Positions 22,094 to 35,200 of a DNA stretch of 64,000 nucleotides are shown piece by piece. Both the position numbers and the translations under genes were made by a program. Position 1 is the first letter of the stretch. Every line of letters starts with the position of its first letter. Source of the DNA: Liolophura sinensis. Lineage: Eukaryota > Mollusca > Polyplacophora > Chitonida > Chitonidae. A model generated the notes under the pieces. The model saw only the letters and a program-made list of their open reading frames with translations, did no database searches and was not told the origin of the DNA. Location: positions 19,153,808-19,217,807 of the forward strand of contig NC_088301.1 in the NCBI RefSeq assembly GCF_032854445.1, given 5' to 3'.

Positions 22094-23231
22094 GGTATGG
22101 CTTTATCATGCAACCAGCGAGGTACAGCACTGTGGAGTGTCCCTGTGTGTCAGCATGCAGCACTCAATGTTGTTTCAACAGTTTGCCTCTGATCATGGCT
22201 GGACAGAGGTCATGTACACAGCTACAGATGTTTTTCCAGAATACTTACGGCCAAGGTGACTATGCGAATAATACATGAATGCGAAGTATGCTAGTGTATT
22301 CACGGTATAATCTTTGATCAACATTGCGTGCAAATCTCTTTGCCCGATGCAGGAATGTTGTGGCCAGTAGTTGGCTCTTTATCAATGTGCCCGTTGGTTC
22401 CCTCTGGTGTGTTACAAAAATGAATGAAAAATTCTCAAGTACCACAAAAAGTTCAGATGTAATAAATAAATAACGCAAATAATTCATGATTGTAATATAT
22501 TCCTTCATAGATGATCACATTATTATTTGTCTCTTAAAGCCTTTTCATTTTTACTATTTTGTCTTTTATTTTAATAAATTACTGACATTATTCTTCAAGA
22601 AACTTTGGAAAGTGGCATTTCTGTAACAGCATTTTGTTTGTACATGTGATGTAAATGCAATGAGCAGTGATGATCCCCAAGTCTCGTTCGTATGACTTCA
22701 CTACATGTAGCTTGATTACATCAAGTGTTATCTGAGCTCATTAAGGCGTTTATCGAAATAAAGGTTCAAAAAAATTATCCGTTGTTGAGCCTTCATAGGG
22801 GTTCTTCTAGGGACCTGAGAAAGTGAAAAAATATTTTTTTACTTCTCTGCTCTGGCTGTTTCTGGATCCTTGGTGACAATAAACAGTCAGTTTTAACTTT
22901 TAGGTTATTTGCAGTGTTTTACGTTAGTGTGTGGTGACCTCGTTTTGGATTAAACATCAAACGGATTTCAACATCAAACCAGTGGCTTACTCTGGTTTAA
23001 TTTTTGAGTGTGGCATTAAACAACAATCAAATAAATAAATAAATTTGCAGAATGATTTTCTTGTCTGATGATCATGCATAGCTGTTTCTTGAGGACTTTC
23101 ATCTTTCTGGGACTTTCTCTCCAAAAAAAGAAATGGAAGTGTTCAGTGTTTCAGAATATACCTATGTTGATTAAGTGCAGAATTGTGATGCACTACATTG
23201 TATAGTCAGTGATCATTGTCTGTTAGTTTCA

Positions 23232-23272
<41 letters not shown>

Positions 23273-26200
23273 TTTATATATACTGTATATACATGTAAAG
23301 ACTTTTTGTGTGAATATGTGTATACATGAGGGACTCGAGGAAGATTGGTTTTGTAAATTTATTTATTTATTTGATTGGTGTTTTAAGCCTTACTAAAGAA
23401 TATTTCACTTATACCACGGCAGCCAGCATTATGGTGAGAGCAAACCGGGCAGAACCCGGGGGAAACCCATGACCATAGGCAGGTTGCTGGCAAATCGTCC
23501 CAATTATGGCCGGACGGTTATGTAAATAATTGATCTCTCTCAGAAAACAAATTATTATTATTTATTATTATTATTATTATTATTAGACTAGTCTTCAGCT
23601 ACTGCAGTTTGGAGTGTTAAAATAAAAGCAACCTGTGCTTACACAACACAGATTAATTCAGATATTTCCAGATGTGGAAGAGTTCAATATGAACTTGAAA
23701 TGCATCAGACCCAACTATATAATGGTGAAGGTGAGAAAATACTGTTAAACCAGCGATAAATTCATGTTAGCTTATATGGGAGGCTGTGCTCCTAGGGACT
23801 GTTGTTGTCTTGGCAGTAAACAGTCCTGGTAATCAGGTTAACTTGTTGTTGTCGGGGTGGGGGATAACGCAAGATACAAAACCATTGAACAGGCAAGAGA
23901 TTGGCGATAGGTATGCACAAGCCAGCCCAGTAACTTCCTGTTTTGATGAGGTTGGTAGTAGACATGAACAGTGAGCCGTGATGATCACCAAGTCTCGTTC
24001 GTATGACTCACGATGATTACATCAATTATGATCTGAGCTTACTGTAATGTTTCACAATCCTCAAAGTCTTTAAGATAATTTAAAATATAAACCAGGAAAG
24101 ATGTTTTCTAACAGTAGCATTCCAATAGCCAGCTAGCGGAAAATCTTCAGCCTGTAGCAATTTACTATCCTTTGTCTGCTTGAAGTGGAGAGTTACTTGT
24201 AGCTTAAAACTAGCAAACCCCAGGCATAACACAAGTAAACTCCTGTCTTGCCACAAGCAAACTGCATGCACGCTAATGTATGCCACCAGGATATTGGGAC
24301 AGAATTCAGTGTATTGTCTTTTCTTTGTACTGTATTTCTCTTTATTTACTTACTTATATATATAGTTATTTATTTATTTTTTTGTTAAAAAGGCAAGACT
24401 GGTCCAACTTGAAGGTGATCGAGACAAAATGGATGCAAAGAGAAATGACTTAGAAGGTAAATTTGTCTTCATTGGTCACATACGCTGTACTTCAGTTCAG
24501 CTGGCTTTATAACTTTTCGTTCATCTCAAGATAATTTTAAAATACTTTCATAAATTATTAAACTTGGGTTGTATTTGGGACCTTTGTCAGCTCAGAGAAG
24601 TAAATAAATATGTTTGATATAGGCATTGTGAGAAGTGGAGATGGGATTGTTGTAATTTTACTTTGTTACACACAAATTGACGTTGTATTTAATGGTTTGT
24701 CACTAAAGTGGACTTGTTAATGACATTGATCATTTTAACTTAGTGGCAGCAAGCTTACTGCATTAAATATCTGTTTCATTGAAATTCTGCATTGGAAATC
24801 ATACTCCCATTCCTAATAACTTACAGTAAAAACAATAGAAAAAAATTTAATCGAAACTGAAAACACCAAGCAGAAAGTGTTTTCAAAATGATGCAGTTTT
24901 ATTGACCATGAAAAGCACCTGCAACTCAAACTTCACAAGACATTTGTCCACGCCTGGGTGCTAATTTGACCCACGGCTGCTGTGTTGCTTTTACCAACAA
25001 CTGTGGCTGTCCTACCTGTTGGAAGTATTGAATACAAATCAATTTGCTTGGTATGGTGGGTTGACATGTACCTGTCTCATTTCATATGTGCAGTCACCGT
25101 GGCCAAAGTCGGTATCACGCCAGTGTGGCACAATAACTCAGGAGCCTCTCACCAATGCGATCGCTGTGAGTTCAAGTCCAGCTCATGCTGGCTTCCTCTC
25201 CGGCCGTACGTGGGAAGGTCTTGCAGCAACCACTGGGTGGTTGTGGGTTTCATCCGGGCTCTGCCCGGTTTGCTCCCACCATAATGCTGGCCACCGTTGT
25301 ATAAGTGAAATATTTTTGAGCGTGGCATAAAACACCCATCAAATAAATCATGCTGGCTTCCTGTCTGGTCGTATGATCTTGCAGCAACATGCAGATGGTC
25401 CTGGGTCTCTCCCACCACTAAGCTGGCTGCCGTCATATAAATATAGTGAAATATTCTTTAGTACGACGTAAAACAGCAATGAAATAGACATGAATATATG
25501 CATTCAAGTGTGTATTTGTGCGACCTGGCTGTGTACACATTATGACAAAATCGGGCCAATTTTACATGTGTCCAGCCACAACATGCAATCATGTTAACAG
25601 GCATAAAGTGACAAAATGTGACAAATTTATCAACAGGGAAGGACAAAATCTGGCCAGTTTTACATGTGTCCAGCCACAACATGCAATCCTGTTAACAGGC
25701 ATAAAGTGACAAAATGTGACAAATTTGTCAACAGGGAAGGACAAAATCTGGCCAGTTTTACATGCATCCAGCCACAACATGCAATGATGTTAACAGGCAT
25801 AAAGTGACAAAATGTGACAAATTTAGCAACATGGAAGGACAAAATCTGGCCAGTTTTACATGCATCCAGCCACAACATGTGATCATGTTAACAGGCATAA
25901 AGTGACAAAATGTGACAAATTTATCAACAGGGAAGGACAAAATCTGGCCAGTTTTACATGTGTCCAGCCACAACATGCAGTGATGTTAACAGGCATAAAG
26001 TGACAAAATGTGACAAATTTATCAACAGGGAAGGACAAAATCTGGCCAGTTTTACATGCATCCAGCCACAACATGCAATCATGTTAACAGGCATAAAGTG
26101 ACAAAATGTGACAAATTTATCAACAGGGAAGGACAAAATCTGGCCAGTTTTACATGTGTCCAGCCACAACATGCAATCATGTTAACAGGCATAAAGTGAC

Positions 26201-29200
26201 AAAATGTGACAAATTTGTCAACAGGGAAGGACAAAATCTGGCCAGTTTTACATGCATCCAGCCACAACATGCAATGATGTTAACAGGCATAAAGTGACAA
26301 AATGTGACAAATTTATCAACAGGGAAGGACAAAATCTGGCCAGTTTTACATGTGTCCAGCCACAACATGTGATCATGTTAACAGGCATAAAGTGACAAAA
26401 TGTGACAAATTTAGCAACAGGGAAGGACAAAATCTGGCCAGTTTTACATGCGTACAGTCACAACATGTGATCATATTAACAGGCATAAAGTGACAAAATG
26501 TGACAAATTTTGCAACAGGGAAGGACAAAATCTGGCCAGTTTTACATGTGTACAGTCACAACATGCGATCATGTTAACAGGCATAAAGTGACAAAATGTG
26601 ACAAATTTTGCAACAGGGAAGGACAAAATCTGGCCAGTTTAACATGCGTAGAGTCACAACATGTGATCATGTTAACAGGCATAAAGTGACAAAATGTGAC
26701 AAATTTAACAACATGGAAGGACAAAATCTGGCCAGTTTTACATGCGTACAGTCACAACATGTTAACAGGCATAAAGTGACAAAATGTGACAAATTTAGCA
26801 ACATGGAGTTACAAAATCTGGCCAATTTTACACGTATAAACAAGCAAAACGTGACAAATTTAGCAACATGGATTGACCAGATTTGGCCAATTTTACAAGC
26901 ATAAACAAACAAAACGTAGCAATGTGGAGTGACAGTCTGGCCAATTTTACAAGCATGAACAAGCAAAATGTGACAAATTTAACATATGCGACATCCATGA
27001 TATTTTACAAAATTTGAAACTGATGTACGGGAGTGTCAAATACTTGGTGTGACGATGTCCGATTTTACCTGGTGTTCCCAGAAAGTGTCGGTAACCAAAC
27101 AGGATATGTACAACTGTTGTGGGATTACTGATTGTCACAAAATATAAAATACTAATCATGTATTAAGTATAATAATTATTTTTTCAGCCAGGAAGAATGA
27201 GGCAGAAGCTCCAGAGAAAGAGGCCAAGGACAGACACCAAGCTGCCTGGGAAGGTAATACAGGGATTATTCTGTGGAATAGAAAACTGTGAGCGGGGGCC
27301 TCCGTGGCCAAGGTGGTTAGCATACCAGCAGGGCACATTAACCAAGTGGCGCTCTCACCAGTGTGGCTGTGAGTTCAAATCCAGTTCATGCTGGCTTCCC
27401 CTCCAGTCATACGTGGGAAGGTCTGCTTGCAACCTGCAAAGTGTCATGGGTTTCCCCCAGGCTGTGCCCGGTTTCCTCTTAGATGTACCATTATGCCCCC
27501 GGGCTCTGCCCAGTTTCCTCCTACCATAACGCTGGCCGTCGTCGTATAAATGAAATATTTTTGAGTACAGCATAAAACGCCAGTCTGGTGCATGAATACT
27601 ACTCCTTGTGCCAAACATAAACATGTACTGACTGTATTGTAAATTTATCTACTTTCAGCTGAGAAGGCAAAACGACAGTCTGAAAAGGAGCAGAGCAAAG
27701 CCGAGGCTGCGTTTAATGAAATGGATTTGAATAAGGACAATGTGTAAGTTATGAGTAAGGACAGGGTGTAAGTTATGAATTAGGATGATATGTAAGTTAT
27801 GAGTAAGGACAGGGTATAAGTTATAAATTAGGGCGATATGTAAGTTATGAGTAAGGACAGGGTGTAAGTTATGAATAAGGACAATGTGTAAGTTATGAGT
27901 AAGGACAGGGTGTAAGTTATAAATTAGGGCGATATGTAAGTTATGAGTAAGGACAGGGTGTAAGTTATGAATAAGGACAATGTGTAAGTTATGAGTAAGG
28001 ACAGGGTGTAAGTTATGAATTAGGACGATATGTAAGTTATGAGTAAGGACAGGGTGTAAGTTATTAATTAGGGCGATATGTAAGTTATGAGTAAGGACAG
28101 GGTGTAAGTTATGAATTAGGACGATATGTAAGTTATGAGTAAGGACAGGGTATAAGTTATGAATAAGGACAATGTGTAAGTTATGAGTAAGGACAGGGTG
28201 TAAGTTATGAATTAGGACGATATGTAAGTTATGAGTAAGGACAGGGTGTAAGTTATGAATTAGGACGATATGTAAGTTATGAGTAAGGACAGGGTGTAAG
28301 TTATGAATTAGGACGATATGTAAGTTATGAGTAAGGACAGGGTATAAGTTATGAATTAGGACGATATGTAAGTTATGAGTAAGGACAGGGTGTAAGTTAT
28401 AAATTAGGGCGATATGTAAGTTATGAGTAAGGACAGGGTGTAAGTTATGAATAAGGACAATGTGTAAGTTATGAGTAAGGACAGGGTGTAAGTTATGAAT
28501 TAGGACGATATGTAAGTTATGAGTAAGGACAGGGTGTAAGTTATTAATTAGGGCGATATGTAAGTTATGAGTAAGGACAGGGTGTAAGTTATGAATTAGG
28601 ACGATATGTAAGTTATGAGTAAGGACAGGGTGTAAGTTATTAATTAGGGCGATATGTAAGTTATGAGTAAGGACAGGGTGTAAGTTATGAATTAGGACGA
28701 TATGTAAGTTATGAGTAAGGACAGGGTGTAAGTTATGAATTAGGACGATATGTAAGTTATGAGTAAGGACAGGGTGTAAGTTATGAATTAGGACGATATG
28801 TAAGTTATGAGTAAGGACAGGGTATAAGTTATGAATTAGGACGATATGTAAGTTATGAGTAAGGACAGGGTGTAAGTTATGAATTAGGACGATATGTAAG
28901 TTATGAGTAAGGACAGGGTGTAAGTTATGAATAAGGACAATGTGTAAGTTATGAGTAAGGACAGGGTGTAAGTTATGAATTAGGACGATATGTAAGTTAT
29001 GAGTAAGGACAGGGTATAAGTTATGAATTAGGACGATATGTAAGTTATGAGTAAGGACAGGGTATAAGTTATGAATTAGGACGATATGTAAGTTATGAGT
29101 AAGGACAGGGTGTAAGTTATGAATTAGGACGATATGTAAGTTATGAGTAAGGACAGGGTATAAGTTATGAATTAGGACGATATGTAAGTTATGAGTAAGG

Positions 29201-32200
29201 ACAGGGTGTAAGTTATGAATTAGGACGATATGTAAGTTATGAGTAAGGACAGGGTATAAGTTATGAATTAGGACGATATGTAAGTTATGAGTAAGGACAG
29301 GGTATAAGTTATGAATTAGGACGATATGTAAGTTATGAGTAAGGACAGGGTGTAAGTTATGAATTAGGACGATATGTAAGTTATGAATCGGGACAATGTG
29401 TAAGTTATGAATCAGGACGATGTGTAAGTTATGAATCAGGACGATGTGTAAGTTATGAATCGGGACAATGTGTAAGTTATGAATAAGGACAGTATGTAAA
29501 TTCTGAATCGGGACAGTATGTAAGATATTAATAAGGACAATGTACTTTATGAATATGGACAATTTGCACGTTATGAATATGAACAGTATGCATGTTGTGG
29601 ATAAGGACTATATGCACATTATGAGTAAGGACAATATAAGCTATTAATAAGGACAATATAAGCTATTAATAAGGACAGTATAAGCTATAAATAAGGACAA
29701 TATAAGCTATTAATAAGAACAATCCTTGGCAAATTCAGCCCTAAACTTCAGATAGTACAAGTTGTAAGGACAGAAGTCTAATGCTTAGATAATGTCACTG
29801 AGAGTCTATCACGACACTGAGAGGACTAATAGCAAAGCAGTGAAGTTGACACTGAAAACCCCCGGACGTACTCTGAAAAAGAAAGCTGTGTGTTGTATGA
29901 CAGGCCTTGTAATTTGTGAGACAGACTTTGGAGGGGGAGGGGGAATAAACAAGAGAGCTGCCAGGCAGGATCCCTTGTTCCTCTTCCCTGTTCCCCCTTC
30001 CCTTTGCCCAGTTCCAAAAAATTACAAAGAAGTTTGCATAGTTTTCATTTCATTCATGTGTATTTGCCCAGGAAACACAAACTCCAGCATTATGACAAAC
30101 TTTGATTCCTGAATAACTATTTCGGTTACAAAGATTCTTTTACATGGGGCAATCAGGATTGTCCATTTTTTATGGTTTACCACAAGTTTACAGTGAACTC
30201 TAAAGCATTGGGATCTATATGTACTCCTTGAGAAATCATAAGGATTGTGGATTTGACTTAAAATAGTTTATTTTCAGCCTGGACAGGGGAGAAAGATTGA
30301 CCAGTGTGATTTTGGTTGACAAAGATCATGACAATAAAATATCAGGGAAAGAATTAAAGGTATTGGGGATAATGTGATGGAGAAATCTCAAGTCTTCTTC
30401 CCCTGGTCTGTAGGAGAAAGCTTGTGATGACTCACTCTTCCCATCTTGTTCCTTTTATTTTTTAGATTCACTGTTTAGATCCAGATATATATATATATAT
30501 ATATATGTGTGTAACCACAGGCATGATATTTATTCCATGCAGTAGCACCCTTCCCTCCCATTTTTAAGTTGCCACAATGCCCATGTTAGTTGACATTCTT
30601 GTAAGTGAAAGAATTTGAAGGCAGTGTAATGGGGCCCTCGGTCTAATGGGGCCCTCGGACTAATGGGGCCCAACAGCTCACACTGTTGAGGCACTCGCTG
30701 ACTGCGATTCGTTGCGTTTGGCTGCAGCTTTGTGTGAAGAGCTTTGTCAGGTACCTTGTGAACAGTTGTTCACTCTGAGAACTTAGAATTAAATGCTGCA
30801 TTGAGGGCGGCATTAAATACCAATCAAATAAATTTATACTATCAGTAGTAATGTGATAGTGTGACGCAAATGGTGTGCGGAGATATGCTAGAGTTTCGGG
30901 ACGAACATGACAAACTGTACGCAGGGATTAATTGGATCAAATTTTTGTGTGTTCAAAAGGATTTACCAAGTGCATATCGTTGTGTTTTTTTGGAACGGGT
31001 TGGTGTCATTTTTCAAGCACAAGGTGTATATTAGTGAATGCTTTCCACCCCTGTGGCCGCCTATCCTCACCAAACCTTTTCTATCCTCACCAGATGTTTT
31101 CTATCCTTGTTGCACATTTTCAGCGTCGATTTACTAGAGGTGGTGGCTCACACAGAATTTGATATTGATGGAAATGGAGTAGTGTCTGATGATGAAGCTA
31201 AGGTATGATCAGTTTTATTTGTTCATTTCCATGTTTTTTCCTCATGGGTTGCAGTTGAAATCAGTGGTACCTGTATCAATAATTTAATCATTAAACATGC
31301 CAAAAAAAGAACGTGTTCAGAAATTGTAGTGACATAAACAAACTGATTTTCAGTTTGTTGTGTATTCGTTAACATGAATAATTTTTTGAAAAATGTTACC
31401 AGTTGAAATTAAACTGGGAGGAGCATTGGATTTTCCACATTAATTTAGGTTGATGCTCACGTATATGCATAACAAAGCAGAATGCAAAATTATGGCCCAG
31501 GTTAATTCTCTCAATTAACATCCTGATTTTGATACAGGAATATATGGAGGAGCAAGATCAAGTCGATTTGACAACTTTTGTTGAGAAAATGTGGCCCAGT
31601 ATAAAGGATATTTATAGACCATTATCAGAAGCAAAACCCCCAGGTACAGAATCTCCAGAAGACCAGGAAGTGGCGCCACCTGCAGGAGATATCCCTCCTC
31701 CTGAAGACATTAAAGAGGAGGTAAATCATTAACACTTTCCTAGGAACAGTTTACATGTGCACCAGTTTGTCTGCATCGTTTATTTCATATTCTGCACATT
31801 CTTGAGTTTCACAAGCATTTTTTCTTTATTATTGTTATTATGATTATTATTATTTCAGCTTTTTTCAGTTTTTATCTCACAATTTTCAGAGAAAAATGGG
31901 GGTGCTGTTGTGATTTTGTTTTCTTATTTAATACCTCTGTTACTTTTAGTGGTAAGAACGTTGAAATAATGAATTGTGTAATGTTTTCTCTGTTTATGTG
32001 GGAAAACGTTGGCTCAGGTATGCTGGAAATATGTTCACGGTTGATTCTTTGTTCTTGTATCAAGTAATAAAAACACTTAAAGGAGGTTGAGTTAAGGATG
32101 TATGAAACAATAATGTATTTTGAAAAATCAGGGTCAGATATTATGGCGCGGGGGATAACTTTGAAACTTATGCCTATGTACAGTATGTGTGTACATGTAT

Positions 32201-35200
32201 GTTTCACGTCTCGGTACGTTATACGGACTCTTTGCAGAGACTAAATGATGCTACTTTCAACTTGTGATATGTTCGCTCAGAAATATTGAGAGAAATGATT
32301 TTCCTTGCTAGTGCTTCAAAGTATTTGAGGATAAATGATTTGAGGTAAACTCGAAAGAAAGGAGAAACGCCTGTATGTTTTTTACAAATGAACTTGCATG
32401 AGGAGAGGTAGACCAGAGTACTGCAGCTCTCCATCCTTACATAGTATCATCCAGAGTGTACACGTATTAAGAATGTGTTTACTAAGATATACATTTAAGT
32501 GCATGAATCCTGTTACCTAGACAACTGGTCTGACATGACCTGACCTGACCTGACCTGACCTGACCTGACCTGACCTGACCTGACCAGTTTCCCTACCTGA
32601 TACTCTCCCTTGTACATAGACTCTGACAGCATGGACTCGTCTTGCCACAAGAAGACACAGTATATAGTACACACTCCTAAGGACTCAGAGTCATAATATG
32701 ACTGGAAAATTGTTAAGTAAAGTCCAAGCATACATACATACATACATATGCGTACCCTTACCTACGGGTAGCGTATGCATGTGGCCGCTTCGGTGGCCCA
32801 ATTGTTAGAGCTTCTGCATCAGCATTGGGAGAGACAGGATGAAACCTGCAGCGGGTGATGCCAGAGCCTTTAAAAATGGTGTTTGTTGCTGCTGCGCTTG
32901 GTGTTTAGCCCTGAGAGATTAGAGGAAAGAAACAGGAGTGGTTGGCTCGGTGTCTGTATAGTGTCACTGGGTGGGGTGTCATGTCTGGTGTCTTCGGCAT
33001 GATACTTCAGTGTTAGCATGGCATGGACCCTTCTAAATCTGATATACAAGGAGACCAAGTATATGTAAAATAATTAAACATGTACAACGTAGAGAGTAAA
33101 ACCAGGCAACTGGTGAAATACGGCCTCTTGTCAGTTTACCTCAGCCAGGGTTTTATTCTAACTGGTCATTAAATGCATAAATAGTAGTAATTGACACCCC
33201 CCCCCCCCCCCTCCCCCCCCCTCCCATCCAGCACCATAGCGTAAGCAGAATTTGGTAAAAAAGAATGGGATAATAATTGTAATTCATTAGATGTCACTGG
33301 TGTAGAAATACTCAAAATGCAGTGGTGTCATCACATTTAACATACATGTACAAGCACATTAAAACAATGCAAAGGAACCTGGCCTTGGGGATGCTTAGTC
33401 CACCAGCAAAACCCTGGTGTATGCAGGAATACAATATAATTAAAGACGTACAGCATAGAAAATAAAATCAGAGCATCGACGACAGTGTGGTAGCTGGAAA
33501 ATGTTCACGTGTAATCAGTGTGCACACACCTTATGGCTTCTCATCATCATATGACTAAAAAATTGCGATGTTAAACCCCAGTCATGTATACATGTATATA
33601 TATATGCATGTGCATTAACCCAGAAACCTGTAAAACTTTTGTGTTTTTTTCTGATTTAAGTTTTAAAAAATAGTCAATATAGAAGGTCAGAGGCTGATTT
33701 GTAAAGCAGACAGAGTGATATGATACTCACAGCAACACACAAACAGCGCAAAATGGTCCTGTGTTCACCTGTCGCATGCAGGGGAAATTAGCTTGTGGCA
33801 GGTTGAATGCATATGTGCCTGTTGCTTATGGTATGTAAGAAATCTGCTTTAAACAATGCATTTCATGAGAATTAAAGATCATTAAGATAGCTTTTCGATG
33901 ATCAAAATTACAACTTAGATAAGTATATGAGCATTGTCCTTTTGGCATAGTTTGCTCCTGACCGTAAGACGTGAATTAACAATTTTGCAGGTGAATAATG
34001 AATTGATGTCATAAGTGAGCTGTTGTCATGACAACCCATACAAAATGTATGGGTTGTGCAGAGGTTTGACATTCATTCCATTTGGTTCACAAGATATTTT
34101 GTAGTTCAGGCTGACAATTGCATATAGGAATTGCTAATAATATGGGATAATAGACCAATAAGACAGTGGCGGAGGCGCGTGCGCGTGCGCATTGAATTTC
34201 ATTATACCTGGGGCTTCTTAGTCAGCAGAGCAAAACTGTTAAGATTGCTAAATAATGAATGGCAGTACGTCATTGTGTACAAATGTCAGTGAAAAGTTCT
34301 TGAGATTAGAGCTTTAATAATAATCAAATAAAACTATAAACAAATAGAAAGTCGAACAGAACGTCAGATATATAAATAAATACTAAATCAAGAATCCAAC
34401 CAATCAGATTATTACTTGCATGAATATGCCCTGTGGAATTTTAAGCAATGAGAATGCTTGAATGAGTTTATGTTGCATAGTGCTGCATATGGCTTGTATT
34501 AGCATAATTAATTGCATGAGTTCTAAGCAGAAGTATGCCCTGGATTTATTTGATTAATTGGGGCCTCCGTGGCCAAAGGGGTTAGCACGCTAGAACTTCG
34601 CAATGATCCAAGCCCCTCCCACCAATGAGGTTGATGTAAGTTCAATTCCAGCTCATGCTGGCTTCCTCTCCAGCCATACGTGGGAACGTCAGCCAGCAAT
34701 CTGCTGAAGGTTGTGGGTTTTCCCTGGGCTCTGCCTGGTTTCCACCCCCATAATGCTGTATGCCATTTTATAAGTGAAATATTCTTGAGTACATCATAAG
34801 ACACCAATTAAATAAATAAAATATCTGATCAATAAATGTTACCTCAGAAATTCTGGTGATGAAATACAACTTTAAAATACTTCGAACCAAAACAGAAGAA
34901 CTCCCACCTGATATTTCTTGATATATTCTTCAGTTAGTACTTTTATCTCATTCATGAAGCACTCCTTAGATTCTTTGCCTTTCCTATATTCCTTAATTTT
35001 CACGCATTTTTCTTTCCTCTGGTTAACACTCCATCTGAGTTTATATGCTTGTTGTTGTGGTTTAATTTTATATGAACAGTTTTATTATTTGTCTGTGATA
35101 ACTTTCATGTTGTTTTACCTGTATATTGATGTCCTTTGTGAACTGTCTATAGTGTGTCGTTTAAAACACCTGTACACCTGTGGATAGGGATGATTTTAGT

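Noticed and set aside
25458-26430. Repeated 60-72-codon minus frames beginning [10 protein letters not shown]
   Set aside because: Products of the 98-bp satellite in intron 6.
27655-29562. 635-codon minus-strand open frame of LHIVLIHN repeats
   Set aside because: It is the reverse complement of the 48-bp satellite; 48 is a multiple of three and the unit lacks stops in this frame. It has no start context or domain.
34845-34918. Further C/D-box snoRNA in PRKCSH intron 11 (GTGATGA ... CTGA)
   Set aside because: The only pairing of the ends (AGAAAT with ATTTCT) is offset by an uneven internal loop, and I recognise no rRNA target.
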